Shown here: positions 1 to 6,996 of the stretch, piece by piece
Numbering within the stretch: position 1 is the stretch's first letter
How the letters are laid out: each line of letters opens with the position of its first letter
NCBI GenBank assembly: GCA_023415815.1
Contig: JAEZJL010000066.1
Coordinates: forward strand, 1-9,429
Source of the DNA: Bacillota bacterium
GTDB lineage: Bacteria > Bacillota > Clostridia > Acetivibrionales > DTU013
DNA length: 9,429 nt
Direction: 5' to 3'
The notes under the pieces: generated by a model
Databases searched by the model: none
What the model was told of the DNA's origin: nothing
The model's input: the letters and a program-made list of their open reading frames with translations, nothing else
Made by a program: the position numbers and the translations under genes

Positions 1-278
1 ATGGTGTGAATGCGGTATGAGCGTCTTGAATGAATGGGCCTGTGAGTGCGGTCCGAACAGGAAGGGTCATTTACTCTGTTAAAGAACCCGATATTCGCAG
101 GGTATGCTCTTCACCTATTAGGAACTGCCGGGGATCCGTCCCGTTACCAGCAGGATGCAGATAATGGTCTGTGAAAACAAGTCGGGCTGCAGCCTTTGAG
201 GTTGCCGAGCCAATTTGGGTGGTACCGCGGAAGATAGCCTTCCGTCCCTTAGTATTCTGAGGGATGGAGGGCTTTTTT
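1..278 (+). promoter_or_regulatory. T-box riboswitch leader of trpS (5' end outside window)
   Basis: This is a tRNA-sensing transcription attenuator. Uncharged tRNA pairs with a specifier codon in Stem I and, through its 3' NCCA end, with the T-box bulge, which favours an antiterminator. The diagnostic T-box core GGGTGGTACCGCGG is at 217-230, with the tRNA-end-binding TGGT at 220-223. A Stem III hairpin lies just before it (185-211; GGCT pairs with AGCC, CCT with AGG). CCGTTA at 141-146 fits the conserved Stem IIA/B pseudoknot segment. GGTGTGAA at 3-10 resembles the Stem I apical loop, so the 5' strand of Stem I is upstream of position 1. The likely specifier is TGG at 35-37 in GAATGGG, followed by CCTGTGAG as expected for the base of Stem I. 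TGG is the tryptophan codon, which agrees with the gene downstream. The GGG of the T-box and the CCC at 246-248 would form the antiterminator. Confidence 0.93.
236..278 (+). terminator. T-box-controlled intrinsic terminator
   Basis: A 17-bp stem (236-252 with 257-273, two wobble pairs, TATT loop) is followed by a run of six T. Its left arm contains the bases that would otherwise pair with the T-box to make the antiterminator, so the two structures are mutually exclusive. This is the off state of the leader when tRNA-Trp is charged. Confidence 0.93.
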
Positions 279-311
279 ATTTTGAAAAATTTTTTAAACG
301 GAGGAATTGCA

Positions 312-1340
312 ATGAATTTGAAAAAGAGGATTTTAACAGGCGACAGGCCTACTTCCCGGCTTCACATCGGCCACTATGCGGGCAGCCTTGAGAACAGGGT
401 GAGGCTCCAGGATGAATATGAGCAGTTTGTCATTATTGCCGATGTGCAGGCCCTTACAACGCATTTCGAGCACCCTGAAATTCTTGAAAAAAACGTATTT
501 GAGCTGTGCATCGATTATCTGTCCGTAGGGATAGACCCGGAAAAATCACATATTTTTGTGCAGTCCATGATCCCACAGATAGCCGAATTGACAGTATTCT
601 ATTCCATGTTCGTGATGGTAAACGCCCTGCGGCACAACCCGACAATAAAAACAGAAGCCGCGCAATACGGTTTCACCGATCTGAGCTATGGCTTTCTCGG
701 CTACCCTGTGAGCCAGGCTGCGGATATCACCTTTTGCAACGCCGACCTGGTCCCCGTCGGCGAGGATCAGCTTCCGGTGGTTGAGGTCACACGCAAGATC
801 GTCCGCAGGTTTAACAGCTTGTATGGAATAAGGCGGTCTCCCGCAGGAGAGCAGGCTTATGAAACGATCCTGAAGGAGCCCGACACCCTGCTTGGTTCCT
901 GTCCGAGGCTTATGGGCCTCGACGGGAGCGCAAAAATGAGCAAAAGCATGGGAAACGCCATCTTTCTTTCAGACGATGAAGAGACCGTCCTTGCCAAGGT
1001 GAAAACCGCAGTCACCGATCCGGCGAGGATAACTCTCAAAGATGCGGGAAACCCGGAGGTCTGTATTGTTAACGGGTATCACAAGGTTTTCAATCCCGGC
1101 GAGCACGGCGATATCTGCTCCATGTGCCGCAATGCCGCCGTCGGCTGCACCGCTTGCAAAAAAAGGCTTTCCGAGGTGCTGAACGGCTTTCTGGCTCCGA
1201 TAAGGGAAAAGCGGAAGATACTTGAGGAAAGGCCCGGATATATAAAGGACATTCTTCAAAGCGGCAGTGAAAAAGCCAGAGCGGAAGGAGCGATTACCCT
1301 GGGGAAAGTCAAGGAGGCCATGAGCATATCGTATTTCTAG
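312..1340 (+). CDS. trpS: Tryptophanyl-tRNA synthetase, iron-sulfur type
   Basis: Cytoplasmic class I aminoacyl-tRNA synthetase that charges tRNA-Trp with tryptophan using ATP. It is 342 aa, normal for bacterial TrpRS. The HIGH motif is at residues 18-21 (LHIGHYAGS), the GEDQ segment near 150-153, and a complete KMSKS at 208-212 (LDGSAKMSKS). Near the C-terminus are Cys251, Cys272, Cys279 and Cys282, spaced C-x20-C-x6-C-x2-C, plus an extra Cys269. This resembles the [4Fe-4S] motif described in Thermotoga maritima TrpRS (C-x22-C-x6-C-x2-C). The start chosen is ATG 312, seven bases after GGAGG (300-304). An in-frame ATG at 264 lies inside the T-box terminator stem and is unlikely to be used. 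The gene appears monocistronic: it is controlled by the tryptophan T-box and followed by a hairpin terminator. The identity is secure; the presence of the cluster is inferred from cysteine spacing. Confidence 0.97.
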   Translation: MNLKKRILTGDRPTSRLHIGHYAGSLENRVRLQDEYEQFVIIADVQALTTHFEHPEILEKNVFELCIDYLSVGIDPEKSHIFVQSMIPQIAELTVFYSMFVMVNALRHNPTIKTEAAQYGFTDLSYGFLGYPVSQAADITFCNADLVPVGEDQLPVVEVTRKIVRRFNSLYGIRRSPAGEQAYETILKEPDTLLGSCPRLMGLDGSAKMSKSMGNAIFLSDDEETVLAKVKTAVTDPARITLKDAGNPEVCIVNGYHKVFNPGEHGDICSMCRNAAVGCTACKKRLSEVLNGFLAPIREKRKILEERPGYIKDILQSGSEKARAEGAITLGKVKEAMSISYF

Positions 1341-1346
1341 GCCTGT

Positions 1347-1377
1347 AATAGGGGCAGACTCACGGTCTGCCCCTATT
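1347..1377 (+). terminator. Perfect 13-bp hairpin after trpS
   Basis: AATAGGGGCAGAC (1347-1359) and its exact reverse complement (1365-1377) flank a five-base loop. The hairpin begins seven bases after the trpS stop and is followed by pyrimidine-rich sequence with TTTT at 1384-1387, so it can end trpS transcription, though the U-tract is not immediate. It also sits between convergent genes and may act in both directions. The GC-rich palindromic form also resembles dispersed palindromic repeats common in clostridial genomes. Confidence 0.7.
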
Positions 1378-1419
1378 CATTCCCTTTTATTTACCGGCGT
1401 TTTGATGAATCGGGTAGTA

Positions 1420-2313
1420 CTAAGACGCTTTGGGAGCGACCCTGATCCAGGTTTCACAGTAGCATTTGCCGGACCCGGGATTGCCGTAATACATCTCCAG
1501 CTCGAAGCCGTTCACCTTTTCGTAATTTGCGGTGGGCAGCCAGTCTGTGTAAACACGCTTGATCAGGTCCTGGATGACTGCGGTCGTTTCCTCCTCCGTA
1601 TGCTCTCTTGATTTGAATATAGCCCATGTAGCCGCCGGAACCTCAAGAACCCTGTAGCCGTCGGTATTGCTTTTATCCGCCTTAAATGCGAAGAGCATAT
1701 ACGGAAATGTACTCCCGCCGGTGCTGCTGTAATCGCAGATCGCGTTGACCGGCGTCAGGTCTCTTATGCCGTTAAAATTCGTCGACTCACCGAGTCTGTC
1801 CATCCTCCCGTCCTTCATAGCCTGCGCCCAGAAGTCCGGTATGGCCCTCAGGTTTTCGCCGTTTTCCGTTGTAAAAATCTCCTCAATGCCGTAAACCGTG
1901 AAAGCTTCCTTTTCAATGATCCGGTAATCCATAGCGACATCTCCTTTAATCGTAATATGAAAGGAAATACGCGGATAGGCCTTCAGCCGCACACCTTTAT
2001 CGCGCGCCAATGAAGGTGCGGCTCCGTGCTGGTTCTGGAACGCACGGGCGAATGACACGGGCGAATCATAGCGGTACTTAAGCGCGAGATCGATAACTTT
2101 CACATTACTGTTCTGAAGCTCAAAGGCGGCAAGCGTGAGCCTTCTTCTGCGAATATACTCCGACAGAGGTATGTCGGTGATAAAGGAAAACATCCTCTGG
2201 AAATGATATACCGAGCAGCAGGCAATCCTTGCGACCTCTTCATAGTCGATCTCATCTGCAAGATGCTCCTCTATGAAGTTCAGCGCGCCGTTCATTCTTC
2301 CAAGCCAATCCAT
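1420..2313 (-). CDS. AraC-family regulator with GyrI-like effector domain
   Basis: Predicted cytoplasmic transcription regulator of 297 aa. Residues 1-100 form an AraC-type double helix-turn-helix (MDWLGRMNGALNFIEEHL, then CCSVYHFQRMFSF, with a second helix region ending SFARAFQNQHGAAP). Residues 130-292 match the GyrI-like / AraC effector-binding fold (YRIIEKEAFTVYGIEEIF, and a C-terminal EMYYGNP...CETWIRV), which in relatives binds hydrophobic or cationic drugs. The order, DNA-binding first and ligand domain last, is that of Rob- and TipA-like regulators. The start chosen is ATG 2313, eight bases after AAGGGGG (2322-2328). An in-frame ATG at 2331 has no ribosome binding site and coincides with the predicted transcript start. 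The gene is convergent with trpS and lies downstream of the nitroreductase on the same strand. Its targets are unknown; the nearby exporter or nitroreductase are candidates only. Confidence 0.9.
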   Translation of the reverse strand: MDWLGRMNGALNFIEEHLADEIDYEEVARIACCSVYHFQRMFSFITDIPLSEYIRRRRLTLAAFELQNSNVKVIDLALKYRYDSPVSFARAFQNQHGAAPSLARDKGVRLKAYPRISFHITIKGDVAMDYRIIEKEAFTVYGIEEIFTTENGENLRAIPDFWAQAMKDGRMDRLGESTNFNGIRDLTPVNAICDYSSTGGSTFPYMLFAFKADKSNTDGYRVLEVPAATWAIFKSREHTEEETTAVIQDLIKRVYTDWLPTANYEKVNGFELEMYYGNPGSGKCYCETWIRVAPKAS

Positions 2314-2336
2314 AAGCGGTACCCCCTTCATTTACG

Positions 2337-2367
2337 AGTATACAGGGAGACAAAAAAAGAATCGCAA
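2337..2367 (-). promoter_or_regulatory. Possible promoter of the AraC/GyrI-type regulator
   Basis: On the minus strand, TTGCGA (2362-2367) and TATACT (2337-2342) are separated by 19 bp. The expected start of transcription is near 2330, just ahead of the ribosome binding site for ATG 2313. The long spacer would make it weak unless activated. It lies in the 104-bp gap after the nitroreductase gene, where no clear terminator is seen, so the regulator may also be read through from upstream. Confidence 0.35.
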
Positions 2368-2417
2368 CTTTTGATGCACGAATTTGTTTGTTTCTGATGT
2401 ACGGCAATGCGCTAGCT

Positions 2418-3617
2418 TCAGCCTCCCGGTATCAAATCCATTACATCCCGCCGCATGCTCAGGGGGACGTCCTTCGTAGGCTTGCCCAGCCGGACCAGCA
2501 TCTGTATGGTTCCTCCGTCAGGAGCGTAGTCGCGGTGGATGCCTTCGTATACTTCTTTCATCTCGGGATATTCCTCCAGGGGTTGGCTCAGCGGCTGCAC
2601 GGCAAGGCCCAGACGGCCGGCCGTCAGCACCAGCCTGCTGTATGCCATGCCGCTTTCGACCTGCTCCCGGCGGCTGTTGCCGTCCGTAAGGATCATGGCA
2701 AAGGCGGGCGTATTGTCCACCGCCTTCCGTGTGGAGCTTATAAACAGGTCCGATGCGGCTTTGCCGCTGTTCATCGAAGGAAAGAGTGTAACCAGTCCCT
2801 GCATGAGATGCCTCATAATGCCCGAAGTACCCTGCCCTTCGACGGAAAAGCCATAGCGGTATCTGTTTTTTTGGTATTCGTTGGCGCGGAAGATGAGCTC
2901 GGTTTCCCGCATGACGCGGTCAACGCCCGCTTCGACAGCCGCCCCTTCCATTGCATAGCTCCGCAGCCTGCCGGTATTTTCCCCGTCCTGAAAAATCTTT
3001 ACGCTTATACCGTCGCCGGCGCTTATGGCTTCCAGCTCACTTATCTGTTCGGGGGTCAGCCCGGCGGGCTGATATTCCGCCCTGTTTGTGTCCGGCAAAA
3101 ACATTGTGTCATATAAAGGGGAGCTTTGGGGTTCCCCGTTTGCAAGGGTGATCTTCGCAACCGGCCTGGCTTGCATGCTCTCTAGAAGTTCACCTTCATT
3201 ATAGCCGCCCTCCGGGAACAGCTCGATCACGGCCCGGCGCCCGGATTCATCTCCTGCGATATCGACGTATTCCAGAAACGTACCCTGCGAAATCATCATC
3301 TGCCGCGCAAAAGGGTCTACCCGTCGGGTCAGACGCCCGCTGTCCGCATACAGGTAAAATACCATGGGATTCTCCGCGTCCAGCCGGATTTTCCACGGCT
3401 GCATGTTGTGCCCGTTAGCCGCCAGCATACCGTGAGCCGCAAGGCTTATCCTCGGGTCGTCAAATTTTTGCGGGTAGGTCTTCTGCCAGGGCTCCAGATA
3501 CTCCTGCCTTTCAAAAATCCCGCTTATAATCAGCAGGGCCGCAAAGGCCATGAGTAATAACGCGCCTATACTTAACAGCATAATCTTCATTTTTTTCTTA
3601 GCCGTCCCCCTGCCCAT
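2418..3617 (-). CDS. Membrane-anchored Acg-type nitroreductase family protein
   Basis: Protein of 399 aa. Residues 11-33 are a single hydrophobic segment after a Lys-rich N-terminus (KKKMKIMLLSIGALL), which predicts a signal anchor with the enzyme domain outside the membrane. No lipoprotein cysteine or twin-arginine motif is seen. The domain begins near residue 57 with AAHGMLAANGHNMQPW, the FMN-site signature of Acg-like nitroreductases (AxxApSgHNtQPW). It ends with LVLTAGRLGLAVQPLSQP and GTIQMLVRLGKP, also typical of nitroreductases. The family binds FMN; some members are thought to sequester flavin rather than reduce nitro compounds, so the activity is uncertain. The ATG at 3617 shares its A with the TGA of the tetR gene upstream, and GGAGGGG (3625-3631) is well placed. 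A TTG three bases earlier is less likely. The TetR protein next door probably controls it. Confidence 0.85.
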   Translation of the reverse strand: MGRGTAKKKMKIMLLSIGALLLMAFAALLIISGIFERQEYLEPWQKTYPQKFDDPRISLAAHGMLAANGHNMQPWKIRLDAENPMVFYLYADSGRLTRRVDPFARQMMISQGTFLEYVDIAGDESGRRAVIELFPEGGYNEGELLESMQARPVAKITLANGEPQSSPLYDTMFLPDTNRAEYQPAGLTPEQISELEAISAGDGISVKIFQDGENTGRLRSYAMEGAAVEAGVDRVMRETELIFRANEYQKNRYRYGFSVEGQGTSGIMRHLMQGLVTLFPSMNSGKAASDLFISSTRKAVDNTPAFAMILTDGNSRREQVESGMAYSRLVLTAGRLGLAVQPLSQPLEEYPEMKEVYEGIHRDYAPDGGTIQMLVRLGKPTKDVPLSMRRDVMDLIPGG

Positions 3618-4279
3618 CAATGCTCCCCTCCGCCTTCCGTTTCAATCGAGCCAAGGATAAGCTGAAAAGCAGCCGTTACCAGTTCCTCCGGCTCCGTACC
3701 GTGATAATTCCTGATATACTTCTCCTTCTTCTTTGCAGTATTAAGCACGCCGATCATGCAGGCCCATAAAACAAGCGCCGTCTTTACTACATCCAGACCG
3801 CCGCGTACGGATCTTTCGGCGATACCCCTTTCAAGCGCCGCCGTCAGATATCCCAGAACCCGCTCCCCGAGGGCGTAACACTCTTCCCGTGCTTTATCCG
3901 GAATTCCCTTGCGGAAGTCGAGCTCGCCGTTTTCATATTCCATGATCGCCTTGAGATATTCCGGGTATTTTCTGCCGAACCGGTAAAGCGTCAGGGCCAT
4001 TTGTCTTATCTCGTCAACCGCGCCGCCCTTAATTTCTTCCAGGTCCTCCTTCAGCATATTCAGCAGGAGCCTGTAGCCCCTTGTCATGATTTCAAAATAT
4101 ATCTGCTCCTTGCTGTTGAAATAGACATATACCGTTCTTTTGCTGAACTCGGCTTCCTTCGCCACATCGTCCATCGTGGCGCTGGCATATCCCTTTGTAA
4201 AGAATATCCTTTCAGCCGCTTCAATTATATCGTTCCTGCGGATTTCCTTTCCCTTTTCCCTGCGTTCGCTGGCTCCCAA
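3617..4279 (-). CDS. TetR/AcrR-family transcriptional regulator
   Basis: Predicted repressor of about 220 aa. An N-terminal TetR helix-turn-helix covers roughly residues 15-60 (IIEAAERIFFTKGYASATMDDVAKEAEFSKRT, with the recognition helix in KRTVYVYFNSKEQIYFE). The rest is an all-helical ligand and dimerisation domain with no recognisable subgroup. The start is ambiguous: GTG 4288 overlaps the best ribosome binding site (GGGGAG, 4288-4293), whereas TTG 4279, three codons later, lies eight bases from it and is preferred here. The gene is first in a two-gene unit and its stop codon overlaps the start of the nitroreductase-like gene by one base. A 13-bp inverted repeat covers its promoter, so autorepression is likely. 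The inducer is unknown; a flavin-reducible or toxic aromatic compound would fit the partner enzyme, but this is inference. Confidence 0.93.
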   Translation of the reverse strand: MGASERREKGKEIRRNDIIEAAERIFFTKGYASATMDDVAKEAEFSKRTVYVYFNSKEQIYFEIMTRGYRLLLNMLKEDLEEIKGGAVDEIRQMALTLYRFGRKYPEYLKAIMEYENGELDFRKGIPDKAREECYALGERVLGYLTAALERGIAERSVRGGLDVVKTALVLWACMIGVLNTAKKKEKYIRNYHGTEPEELVTAAFQLILGSIETEGGGEH

Positions 4280-4308
4280 TGATTTCACTCCCCAAATTCA
4301 CTTGCGTG

Positions 4309-4339
4309 CAATAAAGTAAACGTCTAGTTTACTTTATTG
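4309..4339. promoter_or_regulatory. Inverted-repeat operator at the tetR promoter
   Basis: CAATAAAGTAAAC (4309-4321) and GTTTACTTTATTG (4327-4339) are exact reverse complements with a GTCTA spacer. On the minus strand the repeat overlaps the -10 box and covers the expected transcription start, the usual site for a TetR-family repressor to block its own promoter. The arms are long, so more than one dimer could bind. Confidence 0.8.
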
Positions 4340-4364
4340 TATAACATATTTTGTCCGATAGCAA
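4336..4364 (-). promoter_or_regulatory. Promoter of the tetR-nitroreductase unit
   Basis: On the minus strand, TTGCTA (4359-4364) and TACAAT (4336-4341) are exactly 17 bp apart, a good sigma-A type promoter. Transcription would begin near 4329, inside the inverted repeat. The spacing and the overlap with the operator support each other. Confidence 0.7.
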
Positions 4365-4399
4365 TAGCCCTTTTATAAAACCACGGCTGCATTAAATCC

Positions 4400-5182
4400 C
4401 TACGAGCCTGTGGACCTGTAATGCTTCAATCCGAACCTCCATACTAAAAGGCACGGGACGATAAACAAAATTCCATACAAAGGCGACAGCATGCATAGGA
4501 TTTGGTTATCCTCCGCCCTGCCCAGGACAAACATCAGAGGGAAATAGTTCATGCTTCCGAAGGGAATTACGAAGGTAAAGAAGCGTGTTATCCATTTTTT
4601 ATAGATATCCAGCGGATACTGGGCCATTTCCCTGCCGCCGTCGGTAAAAATGTTAGCCACCTCCAGACCCTGTATCGTCCAGAAGCAGAGCGTCGCCGCA
4701 AGAATAAATATGCCGGTGAAGGTAAAAACGCCGCTTACGATCATAAGCATCAGGGTAACGGCTCTGGCAGCATTCCAATCTATATTCACATTTAGCAGCG
4801 CCCACACAAGTACGCCTATACCCTGCAGCAGCCTGCCGACGCGCGTGAATTCAAACCTGGAGCCCATGACCTGCAAAATCGTGCCTCTCGGCCGTACCAG
4901 CACCCTGTCGAACTCTCCGGCGGTCACAAGGCTTGAAAACGAGTCGAAACCCCTTGCGAAGCATTCACTGATGGAAAACGCCATGTGCACGACCGAAAAG
5001 CACAGGGCTACCTCAAAAAAGCTCCAACCCTTTATGCTTCCGAACCTCTCAAACAAAAGATATACCCCCGCAAGCACCGAAAGAGGCAAAAACAGCTGGC
5101 CCAGGGCAAGCAGCCAGAAGGATACCCGGTACTGGGCCTGCGCTTTCAACAGGATAAATAAATATCTGAAATATAGCCTCAT
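4400..5182 (-). CDS. ABC-2 type exporter permease, second subunit
   Basis: Integral membrane protein of 260 aa with about six hydrophobic segments (for example SFWLLALGQLFLPLSVLAGVYLL and LMLMIVSGVFTFTGIFILAA). It matches the ABC-2 permease family found next to DrrA-like ATPases (ABC2_membrane_6 type), recognised by the N-terminal YFRYLFILLKAQAQYRVSFW and the central EFDRVLVRPRGTILQV, a likely coupling segment facing the ATPase. The start chosen is ATG 5182, eight bases after GGGGGG (5191-5196). An upstream in-frame TTG at 5206 would lengthen the overlap with the preceding gene and lacks a site. It is the last gene of a three-gene operon. No convincing terminator follows, so some transcripts may continue into tetR. 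The substrate cannot be predicted; relatives export drugs or other small hydrophobic compounds. Confidence 0.9.
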   Translation of the reverse strand: MRLYFRYLFILLKAQAQYRVSFWLLALGQLFLPLSVLAGVYLLFERFGSIKGWSFFEVALCFSVVHMAFSISECFARGFDSFSSLVTAGEFDRVLVRPRGTILQVMGSRFEFTRVGRLLQGIGVLVWALLNVNIDWNAARAVTLMLMIVSGVFTFTGIFILAATLCFWTIQGLEVANIFTDGGREMAQYPLDIYKKWITRFFTFVIPFGSMNYFPLMFVLGRAEDNQILCMLSPLYGILFIVPCLLVWRFGLKHYRSTGS

Positions 5183-5186
5183 TTCC

Positions 5187-5990
5187 TCATCCCCCCTGCA
5201 CCACAACTTTTTTCAACACTCTTACAAGCAACGCCCTGCCTGACAGAACAAGTACCGCCAGCCAGATTACCTGCGTAAAAATGCCTGGCACGGCGTCATT
5301 GACCGGGATATTCCCGCTGTATATCCTGAACGGCAGATCCGACGCCAGCCGGAAGGGCAGAATATAGGAGATGGTTTGAAGCCAGCCCGGCATGAGGGGT
5401 ATAGGAATAATCAACCCCGCGAAGAATTCACCCAGAATGCAGAACATCAAAAGTGACCCCATCGGCGACATCGTTTTGAAAACAGAGATGTAAATAAACA
5501 TGGATATTGCCGCCAGCACCAGCAGCCCGAGCATCAGAGCGGTAACAAAGAGGACAAAGGCCGTTATGCCGGCGGGTGCGGACAGCCTGTACGGCTCCGG
5601 AAGCATAAAGGCAATCAGCAGGATGGGCAGGCACCGCAGCATGGCGCCGGACAATCTCTGCGCTATGAGCTTTGCATACCAGAAGCCGTATATATCGCAT
5701 GGCCGGCACAGCTCATAGGCAATGTTGCCGCCGGTAATCAAATTGAATATCTCATTGTCCCTGAACCAGAGCATTATGAAAACAAGGAAAGCCTGCTGAA
5801 GCCACAGATAGTCGATCAATTGCTCCAGGGAAATGGGCTGGTCAGCTCCCCCATTCTGATAGAAGGCTTCGTAAATCATGATGAACATGAAGCCCCAGAA
5901 GAACTGAGTGACCATGCCGGCCAGAGCGGCGGTCCTGTATTGCAGTCCGTTGATCAGGCGCATTTTGAATACTGAAAAATATACCTTCAT
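5187..5990 (-). CDS. ABC-2 type exporter permease, first subunit
   Basis: Integral membrane protein of 267 aa with about six hydrophobic stretches. It belongs to the same broad permease family as the next gene and probably pairs with it as a heterodimer: both have a Gln-Tyr-Arg near the N-terminus (NGLQYRTAALAGM here) and a conserved arginine-proline element (AYELCRPCDIYGFWYAKLIAQR) near the middle that probably contacts the ATPase. The start ATG 5990 overlaps the ATPase stop as ATGA, with AAGGAG just upstream, which indicates translational coupling. The stop TGA lies four bases before the start of the next permease gene. Related gene trios are annotated as daunorubicin- or viologen-type exporters, but that naming comes from family resemblance and is not a substrate assignment. 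Confidence 0.92.
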   Translation of the reverse strand: MKVYFSVFKMRLINGLQYRTAALAGMVTQFFWGFMFIMIYEAFYQNGGADQPISLEQLIDYLWLQQAFLVFIMLWFRDNEIFNLITGGNIAYELCRPCDIYGFWYAKLIAQRLSGAMLRCLPILLIAFMLPEPYRLSAPAGITAFVLFVTALMLGLLVLAAISMFIYISVFKTMSPMGSLLMFCILGEFFAGLIIPIPLMPGWLQTISYILPFRLASDLPFRIYSGNIPVNDAVPGIFTQVIWLAVLVLSGRALLVRVLKKVVVQGG

Positions 5991-6964
5991 ATCTTGTACT
6001 CCTTGTAAAGCTCCACAATGATTTCTTCAATCGGGGGATTCTCGACCGTGACATCCAGCAGCTCCAGCCTGCCGGAAAGAACGGATATGACGTCCGAGAC
6101 CCTCGCCCGGCGGGTATCGATGTAAAAGCTCGCCCTTTCGGGCGACCGGGAAAGCAGCTTTGCCCCTTCTATTTCCGGCAGGCTGTCATTTTCCATATAA
6201 TCTACCGTTACGGTCTTGCCGGTCCCGAACCGGCTTCTCAGGGTATCAAGCACGCCGTCATAGAGTATCCGGCCTTTTCCTATGAGCAGGATGCGCTCCG
6301 CCAGCGCTTCGATGTCGTTCATGTCGTGCGTGGTGAGAATTACCGTGACCCTTTTCTCCTTATTGATGCTCTTTATGAACTGACGCACGGCGATCTTTGA
6401 TACTGCGTCAAGTCCAATCGTGGGCTCGTCAAGGAAGAGTATCCTCGGGCTATGGAGCAGGGAAGCCGCGATTTCGCACCGCATCCTCTGGCCGAGGCTC
6501 AGCTGCCTGACAGGAGTGTTTACGACGCTTTTTATGTCAAGCGTTTCGATAAGCATATCCGCATTCTTTCCATACTCCCCCTGCGGTATTTTGTAAATGT
6601 CCCTGAGAAGCTCGAACGAGTCGATTACCGGCACATCCCACCAAAGCTGGGAGCGCTGGCCGAAGACGACCCCGATGTCTTTTACGTGGGCGATCCTGTC
6701 CTTCCAAGGAATACGCCCCATTATCCGGCATTCGCCGCTGTCGGGCTGCAAAATGCCGCTCATCACTTTTATCGTGGTAGACTTTCCCGCTCCGTTGGGC
6801 CCGATATATCCGACCACCTCACCCTCTCCGATATGAAAGGAGATATCCCGGAGCGCCCCTATCTCCGTATATTCCCTCTTAAACAGCGCCTTTGCAGCGG
6901 CTTTCAAGCCTGCGGAGCGCTTTGCCACTCTAAACGTCTTGCTTAAACCCTCAACAGCAATCAT
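5987..6964 (-). CDS. ABC exporter ATP-binding protein (DrrA-like)
   Basis: Cytoplasmic ATPase of 325 aa that powers the exporter formed with the two permeases downstream. All motifs are intact: Walker A GPNGAGKST at 55-63, Q-loop VVFGQRSQLWW from about 99, signature LSLGQR at 155-160, Walker B ILFLDEP at 175-181, and switch histidine in TTHD at 213. An extra stretch before the first core strand (about residues 13-35, KRSAGLKAAAKALFKREYTE) and a C-terminal extension of about 85 residues are typical of the large DrrA/COG4586-type ATPases beside ABC2_membrane_6 permeases. The start chosen is ATG 6964, six bases after GGAGG (6971-6975). The open frame continues upstream to 7087 but that part shows no family similarity and crosses the control region. 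A 14-bp palindrome lies about 20 bp upstream. First gene of the operon. Confidence 0.95.
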   Translation of the reverse strand: MIAVEGLSKTFRVAKRSAGLKAAAKALFKREYTEIGALRDISFHIGEGEVVGYIGPNGAGKSTTIKVMSGILQPDSGECRIMGRIPWKDRIAHVKDIGVVFGQRSQLWWDVPVIDSFELLRDIYKIPQGEYGKNADMLIETLDIKSVVNTPVRQLSLGQRMRCEIAASLLHSPRILFLDEPTIGLDAVSKIAVRQFIKSINKEKRVTVILTTHDMNDIEALAERILLIGKGRILYDGVLDTLRSRFGTGKTVTVDYMENDSLPEIEGAKLLSRSPERASFYIDTRRARVSDVISVLSGRLELLDVTVENPPIEEIIVELYKEYKI

Positions 6965-6982
6965 CCTGCACCTCCGGTTTTT

Positions 6983-6996
6983 ATTCCCATGGGAAT
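6983..6996. promoter_or_regulatory. Perfect 14-bp palindrome ahead of the exporter operon
   Basis: ATTCCCATGGGAAT reads the same on both strands. It lies between a possible minus-strand -10 box (TACAAT, 7000-7005) and the ribosome binding site of the ATPase gene, so it would straddle the transcription start. This is where a repressor dimer would bind. No good -35 box is visible, and the regulator is not identified; the AraC/GyrI or TetR proteins in the window are possibilities only. Confidence 0.45.

Noticed and set aside
264..311. Upstream in-frame extension of trpS starting at ATG 264
   Set aside because: The ATG lies within the terminator stem of the T-box and the added residues have no TrpRS similarity; ATG 312 has a good GGAGG site.
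2388..3116. Long plus-strand ORF of 242 codons opposite the nitroreductase
   Set aside because: It is antisense to a gene with clear family motifs, has no ribosome binding site and no recognisable domain.
4365..4399. Terminator after the last exporter gene
   Set aside because: Only a weak AGCC/GGCT pairing with bulges is present and no T-tract follows on the minus strand.
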